Below are positions 1-8,248 of a stretch of DNA of 23,979 nt, one piece after another (position 1 is the first letter of the stretch; every line of letters begins with the position of its first letter). The position numbers were made by a program, and so were the translations under genes. This DNA comes from CAKSHP01 sp045590935. GTDB taxonomy: Bacteria; Bacillota; Clostridia; UBA1381; UMGS1253. The DNA is taken from NCBI GenBank assembly GCA_045590935.1, contig JAZNSA010000014.1:1-23979 (forward strand), given 5' to 3'. The notes beneath the pieces are model-generated. The model was given only the letters and a program-made list of their open reading frames with translations, did no database searches and was not told where the DNA came from.

Positions 1-327
1 CTTGAACGCTTCATCGGCAACAGCAACCGTTTCCGCAATGTCGCCGTCAGAGAGAGCGTAATTGATAAAGTGATTGTGGTGGCTCGTAAAGAAAACCCCA
101 CGCTTAACGCACTCGGCAATCCAACGCTGATGGGTGATCAGGCTGTTGTCCTCCGCAAGCCGTAAGTAGAACAAAGACGGCGCACCTGTGATCCGCAGGT
201 CAAACCCGTTTTTCTTAGCTGCATCCAGAAGCCCGCTTTTAAGCTTCTCACCCTTCTCGTTAAGAATCTTGGGCAAATCAAGCTCACGCATCTTGGTAAT
301 GCAAGCGATTCCCGCCGCAAAGGGCAT
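1..327 (-). CDS. Class III aminotransferase, C-terminal fragment (partial, probably foreign to this locus)
   Basis: Reading from 327 down to 1 gives 109 codons with no stop, open at the window edge. The peptide has features of the C-terminal domain of class III PLP-dependent aminotransferases (the HemL-like fold): an AAGIACI helix near the N-end, a GAPSLFYLRL strand, and a GVFFTSHHNHF segment followed by LSDGDI and VADEAF. That last pattern (a His-rich strand, then an acidic xDI helix) is typical of the family. The active-site lysine region is not present, since the fragment starts after it. GC is about 50% over the first 300 bases, against roughly 40% in the adjoining secA sequence. The fragment meets secA at 325-328 in a different frame, so neither gene is complete. 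I infer a chimeric join. The family call is fairly secure; the substrate cannot be told. Confidence 0.6.
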   Translation of the reverse strand, partial: MPFAAGIACITKMRELDLPKILNEKGEKLKSGLLDAAKKNGFDLRITGAPSLFYLRLAEDNSLITHQRWIAECVKRGVFFTSHHNHFINYALSDGDIAETVAVADEAFK

Positions 328-2713
328 TTGTATCAACAACCTTTAAAAGTATAACTCTTTCAAGCTCGGACAAATTTTCGCCAAACAATTCCTTTTGGCG
401 TTCCATTGCCTCATCTGCAAAGGAATGAAGTGCACTTCTTATATCATCAACATCAAGGGTATTGAGCTCTTCGTTATTGTAAGAAAAACTGTTTTCGGGC
501 GCACCAAAAACGGAAGTTGCATACGATGAAAGAGCATCAAAGTCCCACTGTTCAACAAGATTGTCGCCGATATTTGTTAAAATCGCATTTTCAATTGATT
601 GGTCAATCATTTTCAAAATTGAAGGATGAATATCGTCGCCGTTTAAAACCTGCTGACGCTGAGAATAAATCATCTTTCTTTGCTCATTCATAACCTCGTC
701 GTAGTTTAAAACGTGCTTACGGATATCAAAGTTATTTCCCTCAACCTTCTTTTGGGCGTTTTCAATCGTGTTAGACAGAAGCTTAGCCTCAATTGGCTGG
801 TCCTCTTCAAGTCCAAGTCTGTCAATTAGTCCTGAAACTCTCTCTGAGCCGAATAAACGCATCAAATCATCTTCGAGAGAAAGGAAGAAACGAGATTCAC
901 CAGGGTCGCCCTGACGACCTGAACGACCACGAAGCTGATTATCTATACGGCGGGATTCGTGGCGCTCTGTACCAATTATAAACAAACCGCCTGCATCTAT
1001 AACTGCCTGAGTTTCGTCTTTAAGCTGTTCTTTATACTTATTATTTAATTCTTTAAATGTTGCTCTTGCGTTTAAAATTTCTTCGTCGTCAGTTTCGCCA
1101 AAGCCTGTTGATTCCGCAACCAATTCATTACTAAAGCCCATTTTCTTCATCTCGTGCTTTGCCATAAATTCCGCATTACCGCCAAGAAGAATATCCGTTC
1201 CTCTACCTGCCATATTTGTTGCAATTGTTACGGCACCAAGCTTACCTGCCTGAGCAACGATTTCGGCTTCTTTTTCGTGAAATTTAGCGTTTAAGACTTC
1301 ATGCTTAATACCTTTTCTCTTTAATAGTGCGGAAATTTCCTCGGATTTTTCAATTGAAACAGTACCAACCAAAACGGGCTGACCCTTTTTATGACATTGC
1401 TCAATTTGCTCGATAACTGCCATAAATTTGCCTTTTTCAGTTTTATAAACCGAATCTGCAAGGTCTTTTCTTATCATATCTCGGTTTGTTGGAATAACGA
1501 CAACGTCAAGATTGTAAATTTCCTGAAATTCCTTTTCTTCCGTTTGCGCCGTACCTGTCATACCTGAAAGCTTAGAATAAAGCCTGAAGAAATTCTGAAA
1601 CGTTATTGTTGCAAGAGTTTTGCTTTCCCTTTCAACCTTAACGCCCTCTTTTGCTTCAATTGCCTGATGCAAGCCGTCGGAATAACGTCTGCCCTGCATA
1701 AGACGACCGGTAAATTCGTCAACTATTATAACCTCACCGTTTTTAACAACATACTCTCTGTCAAGCTTCATAATGCCATACGCCTTGATTGCCTGATTAA
1801 TATGATGGCTTATAAGCATATTTGCGGGGTCGGAAAGGTTTTCTATATTGAAAAATTCCTCTGCTTTTTTAACGCCCTTCGCAGTAAGGGTAACATTTTT
1901 TGCCTTTTCGTTTACTATATAATCTGCATTAACCTCATCATCAAGCTCTTTGTCGTCGGTTTCTTTAACGTATTTTGCCTTTAACGAGCGAGCAAAGGTA
2001 TTAGCTATCTGATAAAGCTGAGTAGATTTTCCGCTTGCACCTGAAATTATAAGAGGTGTTCTTGCTTCGTCGACCAAAATTGAGTCAACCTCGTCGATGA
2101 TTGCATAGTTTTGCCCTCTCTGAACCATTTGTTCCTTTTGAATAACCATATTATCACGCAAATAGTCGAAACCAAGCTCGTTGTTTGTTGCATAAGTAAT
2201 ATCCGAATTGTATGCTATTTGTCTCTCTTTGGGTTCAAGGTCGTGAACAATCAAACCAACGGTAAGCCCAAGAAAACGAAAAACCTTTCCCATCCACTCA
2301 CTATCACGCTTTGCAAGGTAATCGTTTACGGTAACAATATGAACGCCCTTGCCTGTAAGAGCATTAAGATATGCGGGAAGTGTTGAAACAAGAGTTTTAC
2401 CTTCACCTGTTTTCATTTCGGCAATTCTTCCCTGATGAAGAATAATTCCGCCAAGTATCTGAACGAAAAAGTGCTTCATTCCTAAAACTCTCCAAGCCGC
2501 CTCTCTTACAACTGCAAAAGCTTCGGGAAGAATTGAGTCAAGCTTTTCGCCGTTTGCGATGCGCTCTTTGAATTCGACCGTTTTATTTTTTAATTCCGCA
2601 TCTGAAAGCTCACTCATCTGCGAGTCGAGGCTTTCAACTTTTTTTGCAATCGGAATTATTCTCTTAAGCTCTTTATCAGAATAATTTCCAAATATTTTCT
2701 CTAAAAGTCCCAT
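284..2713 (-). pseudogene. secA: SecA preprotein translocase ATPase, 3'-truncated and fused to unrelated sequence
   Basis: SecA is the ATPase motor that pushes unfolded preproteins through SecYEG. The reading frame has the usual start MGLLEKIFGN, Walker A MKTGEGKT (about residues 100-107), Walker B DEVD (207-210) followed by ILVDEARTPLIISG, the SGMTGTA motif, TNMAGRGTDILLGG and the RHESRRIDNQLRGRSGRQGD region. Homology runs to VVDTN, coded at 326-340. The family then continues with a conserved Trp-Met-Asp-His stretch that forms the two-helix finger. Here the frame instead reads 13 unrelated residues and stops at 284. The rest of the helical scaffold, the finger and the metal-binding C-tail are missing, so this form should not translocate proteins. 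SecA is essential, so a true chromosomal truncation is unlikely and an assembly join more likely. An extended -10 promoter lies upstream. Confidence 0.95.
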
Positions 2714-2960
2714 AATAAATCGTGCCTTTCTGATTTTTTGTATAAATCAAATGTATATAAATACATTACATCATCTTATTATACCACTTATTTGAAAATA
2801 AAGCTATAGTTTTTTGAAATTTAACAAAAAATTTATTAAATTTATTAATATTGAAAAAGAAAAGAACAGCGCATAAAAAGGGGAGATTTTTATGGCTGTC
2901 CTTCCTTTGGGAATGATAAATGAATAAGGGGTGGTGATATATCTATATGCGATTTGCAAA
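2714..2960. other. Intergenic region between noc and secA
   Basis: These 247 AT-rich bases hold the secA promoter and leader on the minus strand. I see no convincing terminator for noc. On the plus strand there is an 11-codon frame at 2892-2927 (MAVLPLGMINE) with a good ribosome binding site (AAGGGGAG) 6 bases upstream, and a loose TTGAAA-17-TAAATT promoter-like pair further up. A second SD-like run, GGGGTGGTGAT, follows it and precedes a 22-codon frame at 2947-3015 that overlaps the 3' end of noc in antisense. Neither peptide resembles anything I recognise, and both may be chance. Confidence 0.4.
2778..2787 (-). promoter_or_regulatory. secA promoter, extended -10
   Basis: On the minus strand the sequence reads TGGTATAAT (-10 hexamer at 2778-2783), with TG in the extended -10 position. 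No good -35 is visible, which fits an extended -10 promoter. It lies about 65 bases upstream of the secA start. The leader contains a perfect 7-bp inverted repeat (AATGTAT / ATACATT, 2750-2767) that could form a hairpin. Confidence 0.55.
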
Positions 2961-3797
2961 TTATACTGTATTATCTTTAGGAGGTCGTTTTATCCTTATA
3001 GTATATTCTGCATAATCGTCATATATTCGTTCTTTAAGCGTTGCATCCATTCCGGCATCCTTAATCATACCAATACTTTGCCGTATGGTGTTTACAACGA
3101 TTTGCACGCTTTTAAATCCTGCAAAAAAATGCTTTTTCTTTTTTCTTTTCAGCGTTTCGCCCTCAAGGAGCATACAGATTAAATCCTCAGTTTGAGAAAC
3201 ATTAAGATTATTTTTAACTATTTGGTCTATGACGTTTAGTTGCTCAGCTTCATTTGAAAGCTTTAACAACGCTCGTGCGTGGCGCTCAGTAAGGTGCTTT
3301 TCCGACAAAAGGTGCTTTACGGAGGCTGGAAGCTTTAAAAGGCGAAGCTTGTTTGCAATTGTTGATTGGTTTTTCCCAACCTTTTCAGCAACTTCCTCTT
3401 GAGTCATACGATGGTAGACTATAAGCTTTTGGTAGCCCTCGGCTTCTTCCATATACGAAAGGTCTGCACGTTGCAGATTTTCCAAAATTGCAATTACGGC
3501 AGATTGCGCATCGGACACATCATAGATGATTGCAGGAATTTGTAAGAGTCCTGCAAGCTTGCTTGCACGAAGACGGCGCTCGCCTGCTATTAACTCATAT
3601 CCTCCATCGTACCCCGTCCTCACGCTTATCGGTTGTAACACGCCAACGCTCTTTATTGAATCGGAAAGCTCGTTTAAGGCTTTTAAATCGAAAAAGCGAC
3701 GAGGTTGAAAAGGGTTTGGATATATTTGTTCAATAGGTATGTATATAACTGTTCTTTGCTTCAAGTCGCAGCTTGGCTGACATATTGTTCCTTCCAT
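2961..3797 (-). CDS. noc: ParB/Spo0J-family protein, probably nucleoid occlusion protein Noc
   Basis: This is a 278-residue ParB-family CTP-dependent DNA clamp. The N-terminal CTPase domain shows PNPFQPRR (about 27-34), the GERRLRA motif that binds CTP (72-78) and ENLQR (106-110). A helix-turn-helix follows (MTQEEVAEKVGKNQSTIANK, 131-150), then a lysine-rich linker and a short C-terminal dimerisation region. It lies directly downstream of rsmG, the classical position of noc in Firmicutes. Noc binds scattered chromosomal sites and keeps the division septum off the nucleoid. B. subtilis Noc has an N-terminal amphipathic membrane helix; I do not see one here, so a Spo0J/ParB role remains possible. 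No parA/soj follows, since secA is next. The start is supported by GGAG five bases upstream of the ATG. It has its own promoter, overlapped by a palindrome. Confidence 0.85.
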   Translation of the reverse strand: MEGTICQPSCDLKQRTVIYIPIEQIYPNPFQPRRFFDLKALNELSDSIKSVGVLQPISVRTGYDGGYELIAGERRLRASKLAGLLQIPAIIYDVSDAQSAVIAILENLQRADLSYMEEAEGYQKLIVYHRMTQEEVAEKVGKNQSTIANKLRLLKLPASVKHLLSEKHLTERHARALLKLSNEAEQLNVIDQIVKNNLNVSQTEDLICMLLEGETLKRKKKKHFFAGFKSVQIVVNTIRQSIGMIKDAGMDATLKERIYDDYAEYTIRIKRPPKDNTV

Positions 3798-3887
3798 AAA
3801 TTCTCCAATCCGCTATTTTATATATTCAAATAAACATATAAAAAAAGCAATAAAAAATAAAGACAAGCGATTTGCTATATTTATATT

Positions 3888-3916
3888 ACCATATATTGGT
3901 AAAAAAATAAAGTCAA
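3888..3916 (-). promoter_or_regulatory. Candidate noc promoter overlapped by nested inverted repeats
   Basis: On the minus strand TTGACT (3911-3916) and TATGGT (3888-3893) are 17 bases apart, a plausible sigma-A promoter about 90 bases upstream of noc. An inverted repeat TTACCA-N5-TGGTAA (3886-3902) covers the whole -10 element. A second, perfect 9-bp inverted repeat brackets the promoter: AGCGATTTG at 3866-3874 and CAAATCGCT at 3914-3922, the right arm overlapping the -35. This arrangement suits an operator, but no regulator can be named. The -10 is only a 4/6 match, so the promoter call is moderate. Confidence 0.45.
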
Positions 3917-3956
3917 ATCGCTCGTCAAATTGTTATTCAAACAGACAAAAAGCTAT

Positions 3957-4661
3957 TTATTTTAACGGATTATTTTGCGGTTTAGCACCGTTTCGAGGAT
4001 ATTTTGGCGGTGTTTTTATTATTTTGTCAATCAAAACTATCTTGTGAGTAAGCTTGCCAAGATTAATTTCTTCAACCTTTGCATTAGCTCCGCCGAGAAT
4101 TTTAATTGCTCTTGCTGCCGCATCTATCTCGTCGCTTGCCGCAGGACCTTTAAGTGGCGAAAAAATGCCGCCGACTTTTACAAAAGGCAAGCAATATTCA
4201 CTAAGAGTTTGAAGATTTGCAACCGCTCTTGATGTTGCAATATCAAAGCTTTCTCTCAAATCTTTATTTTTTGCGGCATCCTCTGCTCTTGAATGAATAC
4301 AAGTAACGTCAAGCTCCAAAAGAGCTGAAAGCTCTTTTAAAAACGTGATTCTCTTGTTCAGGGAGTCTAAAAGCGTTATCTTTATATCGGGACGAAGAAT
4401 TTTTAAAACCATACCCGGAAAACCTGCCCCTGTTCCAACATCGATAAGGCTATCGCCGCTTTTTAAATCAACCTTGCAAAGAAGCGAGGCACTGTCTGCA
4501 AAGTGCTTTAGGGCAACATCCTCTTTTTCGGTTATCGCAGTAAGATTAACTTTTTCGTTATATTCTACTAAAAAGCTATAATATTTTTCAAACTGTGATA
4601 TTTGAAGCTCGGTTATCTCAAGATTAAGCTCGTCAAAATATTTCTTTAATATTTCAGTCAT
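3957..4661 (-). CDS. rsmG: 16S rRNA (guanine527-N7)-methyltransferase RsmG (GidB)
   Basis: RsmG methylates N7 of G527 in the 530 loop of 16S rRNA, using S-adenosylmethionine; loss of the enzyme gives low-level streptomycin resistance in several bacteria. The 234-residue protein is normal length. It shows the NLTAITEKEDVALKHFADS region near residues 39-58, the SAM-binding glycine-rich loop IDVGTGAGFPG (73-83), the SRAVANL motif and the C-terminal PPKYPRNGAKPQNNPL tail typical of the family. The start has AAAGG about 9 bases upstream. It sits 20 bases after folD in the same transcription unit, with noc downstream, the usual rsmG-noc order of Firmicutes. Confidence 0.95.
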   Translation of the reverse strand: MTEILKKYFDELNLEITELQISQFEKYYSFLVEYNEKVNLTAITEKEDVALKHFADSASLLCKVDLKSGDSLIDVGTGAGFPGMVLKILRPDIKITLLDSLNKRITFLKELSALLELDVTCIHSRAEDAAKNKDLRESFDIATSRAVANLQTLSEYCLPFVKVGGIFSPLKGPAASDEIDAAARAIKILGGANAKVEEINLGKLTHKIVLIDKIIKTPPKYPRNGAKPQNNPLK

Positions 4662-4681
4662 TTGAAAATACCTTTCAACTA

Positions 4682-5533
4682 TTAATTTTTCTCTGCAGCA
4701 AGAACGGCCGCCTTAACTGCATTTTTCATAAGCACCGCACGAGTCATAACGCCAACTCCGCCGGGAACAGGGGTGATATAGGAGGCTTTTTCCTTTGCAC
4801 TGTCGAACAAAACATCGCCAACAAGCTTACCTTCCGCATTTCTGTTCATTCCAACATCAATAACAACTGCACCTTCTTTAATCATATCGCCTGTTACAAA
4901 TTCAGCCTTTCCTATTGCAACAACCAATATATCGGCTCTCTTTGTAACCTCTTTTAGGTCTTTTGTTTTTGAATGGCAAATTGTAACAGTTCCGTGCTTG
5001 TGCAAAAGAAGCATTGCCTGCGGCTTTCCAACGATGTTACTTCTGCCGATTACAACACATTCCTTTCCCGCAACATCAATGTTATACTCTTCTAAAAGTT
5101 CCATTACACCTGCGGGTGTACAAGGAAGAAAATCATAGTCGCCAATCATTATTTTTCCAACATTTGTAGGATGAAAAGCGTCAACGTCTTTTTTGGGGTC
5201 AATTGCATTTATTATTGTTTTCTCATCAATATGACGAGGTAGAGGGAGCTGAACAAGCAAGCCTGAAACAGAATTGTCGCAGTTAAGCTCTTTAACCAAT
5301 TCCAAAAGCTCGTCTTGCGTTGTTGTTTCGGGGAGAGCGTAGTGCTTTGATTCTATTCCGATTTCCTCGCAATCTCTGATTTTCCCCGCAACATATACCT
5401 TGCTGGCAGGGTCCTCACCAACTATAACTACTGCAAGACAAGGCTTAACGCCCTTTGCGTTTAGCTCTGTTACCTGCATTTTTAGCTCCTGCTTTATTTT
5501 TGATGCTACTGCCTTTCCGTCTATTATTGTCAT
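4682..5533 (-). CDS. folD: Bifunctional methylenetetrahydrofolate dehydrogenase / methenyltetrahydrofolate cyclohydrolase FolD
   Basis: FolD interconverts 5,10-methylene-THF, 5,10-methenyl-THF and 10-formyl-THF, feeding purine and formyl-Met synthesis. The 283 residues match the family length. Seen in order: the N-terminal IIDGKAVA, catalytic Tyr and Lys in YVAGK (Tyr47, Lys51), LVQLPLPRHID, PCTPAGVMELL, the Rossmann segment VVIGRSNIVGKP and the C-terminal TPVPGGVGVMTRAVL. The start is well fixed: the N-terminus is conserved and GGAGG lies 8 bases upstream of the ATG. The first 29 codons overlap, in another frame, the 3' end of the YgiQ-type gene, and the FolD ribosome binding site lies inside that gene. 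This suggests translational coupling. Confidence 0.96.
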   Translation of the reverse strand: MTIIDGKAVASKIKQELKMQVTELNAKGVKPCLAVVIVGEDPASKVYVAGKIRDCEEIGIESKHYALPETTTQDELLELVKELNCDNSVSGLLVQLPLPRHIDEKTIINAIDPKKDVDAFHPTNVGKIMIGDYDFLPCTPAGVMELLEEYNIDVAGKECVVIGRSNIVGKPQAMLLLHKHGTVTICHSKTKDLKEVTKRADILVVAIGKAEFVTGDMIKEGAVVIDVGMNRNAEGKLVGDVLFDSAKEKASYITPVPGGVGVMTRAVLMKNAVKAAVLAAEKN

Positions 5534-7373
5534 TTTTACTACCTCCTGAAAATTTGTTTTCCGTTTTATATTTTTTTGGCTCGTACGGGCGAACTAAGCA
5601 CCCTTTTGAATAGCCGATTAAATCTTCTCTGCCCGCAAGCTTCAAAGCCTTTAATACTAAATTTTTATTATCGGGGTTTTTATATTGCAAAAGTGCACGC
5701 TGCATTGCCTTTTCCTCGGGAGATTTTGCAACATAAACTTCCTTGCCCGAATATGGGTCAATCCCCGTATAAAACATAGCGGTTGAAATACTGCCCGGAG
5801 TTGGGTAAAAGTCTTGCACTTGCTGAGGATTCATATTGTTTTCCTTAAGGAAGAGTGCAAGCTCAATCGCATCGTTCAGGGTTGAACCGGGATGAGAGCT
5901 CATAAGGTATGGAACAAGATATTGCTTCATTCCGAGCCTTTGATTTACGAGCTTGAATTTTTCTGCAAATCTTTTGTATACATCGCTGGGCGGCTTTCCC
6001 ATATATTTTAAAACATTTGAAGAAACGTGCTCGGGAGCAACCTTTAGCTGCCCGCTGACGTGATGACGACAAAGCTCATATATAAAGTCGTCTGTTTTAT
6101 CTTCGAGTATGAAATCATATCTAAGGCCCGAGCGCACAAAAACCTTTTTCACTCCCGGCAAAGAACGAAGCTTTGCGAGGAGAGATAAATAATCGTTGTG
6201 GTCTGCTTCAAGATTTTTGCAAGGCGTCGGAAAAAGACATTGACGATTTTTGCAAGCACCGTGAGTAAGCTGTTTTTTGCAAGCTGGTTTTCTAAAATCT
6301 GCCGTTGGACCGCCAACGTCGTGAATATATCCTTTAAAGTCGGGGTCGCTTATTAAAATCTTTGCCTCATCTATAAGCGATTTATGACTTCTTGAGCTTA
6401 TAATTCGCCCTTGATGAAATGTTAGTGCACAGAAATTGCACGCACCAAAGCACCCTCTGCTTGAAACAAGCGAGAATTTAACCTCGGAAATAGCGGGAAC
6501 GCCGCCAAATTTTTCATAACACGGATGATATGCACGAGCATACGGCAAGGAGTAAACCTTGTCCATTTCCTTTTGCGTAAGAGGCATCGAGGGAATGTTT
6601 TGGACTAAAAGCTTGTCCCCGTGCGGCTGTATTATACGAAGCCCACGAATAGGGTCTTGCTGTTCGTATTGAATTTTGCAAGCGTTTGCATACGCTCTTT
6701 TATTTTCGCTTACCTCCTCGAATGAATCTATAACAACGGAGGAGTCAAAGCTTTCGTTTGAGTTTGCAATAAAGCAAGTTCCTCTTATTCCTCTTATCTT
6801 TTTTATCGGAACGCCTCGGTCAAGCAAATTTGCAATTTCAACAATAGCCTTTTCGCCCATTCCATATATTAAAAGGTCGGCTCGGCTATCAAATAAAACA
6901 GAGCGCCTGACCTTGTTTTGCCAATAGTCATAGTGTGCAAATCTTCGAAGACTTGCTTCTATTCCACCGATTATTAAAGGCACATCTTTAAAAATGCGCC
7001 TCACTGCGTTGCAATATGCTATAACTGCCCTGTCGGGACGCTTGCCTGCAACTCCGCCCGGTGAATATAAATCCTCGCTTCGTCTTTTTTTAGCCGCTGT
7101 ATAATGGGCAACCATAGAGTCAAGATTGCCTGCAGTTACTAAAACACCAAGTCTTGGAGTTTGAAACTGTAGGAAAATGGAATCATCTTCTATATTCGGT
7201 TGCGCAAGAATTGCAACTCTATATCCGCTATCTTCCAAAACTCTTGAAATTATTGAATGACCAAAGCTTGGATGGTCAACGTAAGCATCACCGGTTATAT
7301 ATAAAAAATCAGGTCTGTCCCACCCTAATTCTGACATTTCTTTTGCGTTTGTTGGCAAAAAATTATTCATCAT
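5445..7373 (-). CDS. YgiQ-family (UPF0313) radical SAM protein
   Basis: This 642-residue protein starts FLPTNAKEMSELGWDRPDFL and has the YgiQ hallmarks ITGDAYVDHPSFG, IIGGIEASLRRFAHYDYW and GMGEKAI. The radical SAM cluster motif CFGACNFC is at Cys308, Cys312 and Cys315. A cysteine-rich part near residues 360-390 (KKQLTHGACKNRQCLFPTPC) may hold another cluster or metal. The biochemical reaction of this family is not firmly established. GGAGGTGT precedes two adjacent ATGs; the second (7370) has the better spacing. The C-terminal ~40 residues are a Lys/Arg/Gly/Asn-rich, probably disordered tail, and its last part overlaps folD by 89 bases. It is preceded 14 bases away by the YycI-like gene, so it is cotranscribed with the cell-envelope genes upstream and with folD and rsmG downstream. 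Confidence 0.93.
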   Translation of the reverse strand: MMNNFLPTNAKEMSELGWDRPDFLYITGDAYVDHPSFGHSIISRVLEDSGYRVAILAQPNIEDDSIFLQFQTPRLGVLVTAGNLDSMVAHYTAAKKRRSEDLYSPGGVAGKRPDRAVIAYCNAVRRIFKDVPLIIGGIEASLRRFAHYDYWQNKVRRSVLFDSRADLLIYGMGEKAIVEIANLLDRGVPIKKIRGIRGTCFIANSNESFDSSVVIDSFEEVSENKRAYANACKIQYEQQDPIRGLRIIQPHGDKLLVQNIPSMPLTQKEMDKVYSLPYARAYHPCYEKFGGVPAISEVKFSLVSSRGCFGACNFCALTFHQGRIISSRSHKSLIDEAKILISDPDFKGYIHDVGGPTADFRKPACKKQLTHGACKNRQCLFPTPCKNLEADHNDYLSLLAKLRSLPGVKKVFVRSGLRYDFILEDKTDDFIYELCRHHVSGQLKVAPEHVSSNVLKYMGKPPSDVYKRFAEKFKLVNQRLGMKQYLVPYLMSSHPGSTLNDAIELALFLKENNMNPQQVQDFYPTPGSISTAMFYTGIDPYSGKEVYVAKSPEEKAMQRALLQYKNPDNKNLVLKALKLAGREDLIGYSKGCLVRPYEPKKYKTENKFSGGSKNDNNRRKGSSIKNKAGAKNAGNRAKRKGR

Positions 7374-7387
7374 ACACCTCCAAACTG

Positions 7388-8230
7388 TTATCTTGCATCA
7401 AAATAATAATATTCATTGTTGCTTGTTTTAATCTGCCATACGGGAATTGCGACGGCGTTTGCGTGATATTCGCTGTCGTCGCCTGAGGTATAGCCAAGTG
7501 ATATGTCGGCTATTTCAACCAACTCATTTTCCGATTTATCCGAGGCAGAAATAAAATCTATTAACGCACTTGTTGAAGGCGTTATGCGGGTTGCCGCCGT
7601 AGTAACGGTACTCTGGTCGGAGGAGGCGGAAAACCAATTTCCGTCAACAGATAATATCCCGTTCTTTGAAACATTTACTGTTATATATGAATCAAAAAGA
7701 GGGTATTTATCAAGCTTTTGATTAAATGTTACAATATATACGTCGTTTTGCTCTCTCAAAGATGAAATTGCAGAGTCTGTCGAAAGGTTTAGCTTTGTTA
7801 AAAAATCTGAAACCAATACTATTGCATTTTCAGAATTTATCGACAAAAAAGCCTCATTAAAAGGAAATTCTCCGCTTGGATGAGGGTTTGTATAAGAAAA
7901 ATGATTTTTAGAAAATTCTAAAGATACATTTCCCTTTTTATATAAATTTTCGTCCTTTTCCAGTCCGTCGCCCAACAGAAGCTTGGCAAATTCATCCTTG
8001 TTCGGAATATTATTTGTTACTTCAACGCTATTGAGCTTTGGGATTTTATTTGGAATTTGCGATTCCGAAACATTTATTCCGTTTGAGTTTAAAATTGAAA
8101 CTGTTTTTTTTATAACATCCTTATCGACTGTTGATGAGTGATTAGAAATTGCTACAAGCTTAATGATGAGGAAAATGTTAAGCGATAAAAAAAGCAGTAT
8201 AAGCCAATTTTTTGCTTTTGACCAGTCCAA
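7388..8230 (-). CDS. YycI-like single-pass membrane regulatory protein
   Basis: The 280-residue protein begins MDWSKAKNWLILLFLSLNIF, very like the N-terminus of WalI/YycI: a short cytoplasmic end, one transmembrane helix (about residues 8-28), then an extracellular domain. The outer part is mostly beta-rich and polar, and ends in IPVWQIKTSNNEYYYFDA, a pattern common to YycH/YycI-like domains. In Bacillus, YycH and YycI hold the WalK kinase in check, and wal genes control wall metabolism. No walR or walK lies in this window, so the partner is unknown. The start is TTG at 8230, supported by GGGAGGAA about 7 bases upstream. It sits 18 bases after the DivIVA-like gene and 14 bases before the YgiQ-type gene. 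I am fairly sure of the family resemblance, less sure of function. Confidence 0.7.
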   Translation of the reverse strand: MDWSKAKNWLILLFLSLNIFLIIKLVAISNHSSTVDKDVIKKTVSILNSNGINVSESQIPNKIPKLNSVEVTNNIPNKDEFAKLLLGDGLEKDENLYKKGNVSLEFSKNHFSYTNPHPSGEFPFNEAFLSINSENAIVLVSDFLTKLNLSTDSAISSLREQNDVYIVTFNQKLDKYPLFDSYITVNVSKNGILSVDGNWFSASSDQSTVTTAATRITPSTSALIDFISASDKSENELVEIADISLGYTSGDDSEYHANAVAIPVWQIKTSNNEYYYFDAR

Positions 8231-8248
8231 TCAATTATTCCTCCCAAA

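Noticed and set aside
138..320. 60-codon minus-strand frame at the left end
   Set aside because: It lies in another frame of the aminotransferase fragment, has no family resemblance and is rich in Arg/Cys/Leu as expected of a shadow frame.
1667..1984. 105-codon plus-strand frame with hydrophobic residues
   Set aside because: Antisense to the secA core; its hydrophobic character comes from the complement of Lys/Glu codons.
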